From: Bacteroidales bacterium
GTDB lineage: Bacteria > Bacteroidota > Bacteroidia > Bacteroidales > B18-G4
Length of the DNA stretch: 7,246 bases
Direction: 5' to 3'
Assembly (NCBI GenBank): GCA_023145125.1
Contig: JAGLEK010000106.1
Coordinates: 1-7,246, forward strand
Part shown: positions 6,842 through 7,246 of the stretch, in pieces
Layout of the letters: the number at the start of each line of letters is the position of its first letter
Numbering within the stretch: the first letter of the stretch is position 1
Made by a program: the position numbers and the translations under genes
Notes under the pieces: generated by a model
Seen by the model: only the letters and a program-made list of their open reading frames with translations
Database searches by the model: none
Told to the model about the DNA's origin: nothing

Positions 6842-6868
6842 AAACCCCGCAGAAATGTGGGGTTTTTT
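6842..6868 (+). terminator. Rho-independent terminator after ompH-2
   Basis: AACCCCGC (6843-6850) pairs with GTGGGGTT (6857-6864) around a six-base AGAAAT loop. One pair is a G-T wobble, and an outer A-T pair (6842/6865) adds one more. A run of six T (6863-6868) follows directly, then G and four more T. It is 23 bases past the ompH-2 stop and ends the plus-strand cluster. The minus-strand gene ends at 6872, on the other side. On that strand the hairpin is followed by only three T, so it would terminate that transcript poorly. Confidence 0.88.
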
Positions 6869-6871
6869 GTT

Positions 6872-7246
6872 TTACTCATACCAGCCCGCATACATATTAT
6901 AGCTGTTTGCGATGCGCTCGATCTCTCCTTCAAGAAGTTCTTTGTCGACGCTTTTGATCTTTTTTGCCGGCACCCCGGCATAAACGCTGCCTGACTTCAC
7001 CACTGTGCCTTTTGGAATGAGAGCCCCCGCAGCAATAATGGAATTGCTTTCGATTACGGCATGGTCCATGATAATAGATCCCATGCCGATCAACACATTA
7101 TCCTTAATAGTGCATCCGTGTACGACGGCATTATGTGCTATACTTACATTATTTCCGATCTCGACCGCTGCCTTCCGGTAAGTGCCGTGTATGGTAACAC
7201 CATCCTGTATATTAACATTATTACCGATGCGGATATCGGTTACATC
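6872..7246 (-). CDS. Gamma-carbonic anhydrase-like hexapeptide-repeat protein (5' end outside window)
   Basis: The frame is open on the minus strand from the window edge to a TAA at 6872-6874, giving the last 124 residues. Upstream of the internal GTG at 7094-7096 the frame continues without a stop (from the edge: DVTDIRIGNNVNIQDGVTIH), so the real start lies beyond 7246. Left-handed beta-helix hexapeptide repeats are clear (IRIGNNV, VEIGNNV, CTIKDNVLIGMG, AVIESNSIIAAGALIPKGTVV). The three histidines expected for the metal site are present: TIHG, and the HxxxxH pair in SIAHNAVVHG. AGVPAKKIK and a C-terminal helix ending NMYAGWYE complete the fold. Family members bind zinc or iron at trimer interfaces. 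Some hydrate CO2; others (YrdA, PaaY and CaiE types) have different or unknown activity, so the reaction is not certain. The gene converges on ompH-2 and is unlikely to be functionally tied to it. Confidence 0.88.
   Translation of the reverse strand, partial: DVTDIRIGNNVNIQDGVTIHGTYRKAAVEIGNNVSIAHNAVVHGCTIKDNVLIGMGSIIMDHAVIESNSIIAAGALIPKGTVVKSGSVYAGVPAKKIKSVDKELLEGEIERIANSYNMYAGWYE

Overview
The window looks like a chromosomal housekeeping segment from a member of the phylum Bacteroidota, possibly Bacteroidales. Three things point there: the gene order nadK - DUF6089/porG-like - uppS - bamA - ompH - ompH, a well-formed TTTG / TAnnTTTG promoter, and the near absence of Shine-Dalgarno sequences. 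The genus cannot be named from the sequence alone. Base composition looks even along the window, and no mobile element, CRISPR array, tRNA or rRNA was seen.

Layout. Bases 1-117 hold the 3' end of a plus-strand gene that looks like the last strands of an outer-membrane beta-barrel. A 171-bp AT-rich gap follows, with a possible promoter and an inverted repeat. From 289 to 5476 there is a compact plus-strand run: NAD kinase (289-1167), a DUF6089/PorG-like outer-membrane protein (1215-2024), undecaprenyl diphosphate synthase (2027-2788) and BamA (2795-5476). The last three are separated by only 2 and 6 bases and are almost certainly cotranscribed. After 68 bp come two Skp/OmpH-family periplasmic chaperones (5545-6180 and 6306-6818). 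The second has its own strong Bacteroidota-type promoter at 6236-6268. The run ends at an intrinsic terminator (6842-6868). A convergent minus-strand gene, cut by the window edge, encodes a gamma-class carbonic anhydrase-like hexapeptide-repeat protein (6872-7246).

How the genes fit together. The core is an envelope-biogenesis operon. UppS makes the C55 lipid carrier precursor for peptidoglycan and surface glycans. BamA inserts beta-barrel proteins into the outer membrane, and the Skp/OmpH pair would carry unfolded barrels across the periplasm to it. The DUF6089 protein belongs to the family of PorG, an outer-membrane component linked to the type IX secretion system. NadK supplies NADP(H) and is probably a passenger of conserved synteny.

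No clearly new multi-gene system was found. The points most worth a second look are the PorG-like gene inside the BAM operon, the long insertion within the BamA POTRA3 region, the non-aromatic BamA C-terminus, the divergence of the two OmpH paralogues with a promoter between them, and the inverted repeat overlapping the putative nadK promoter.
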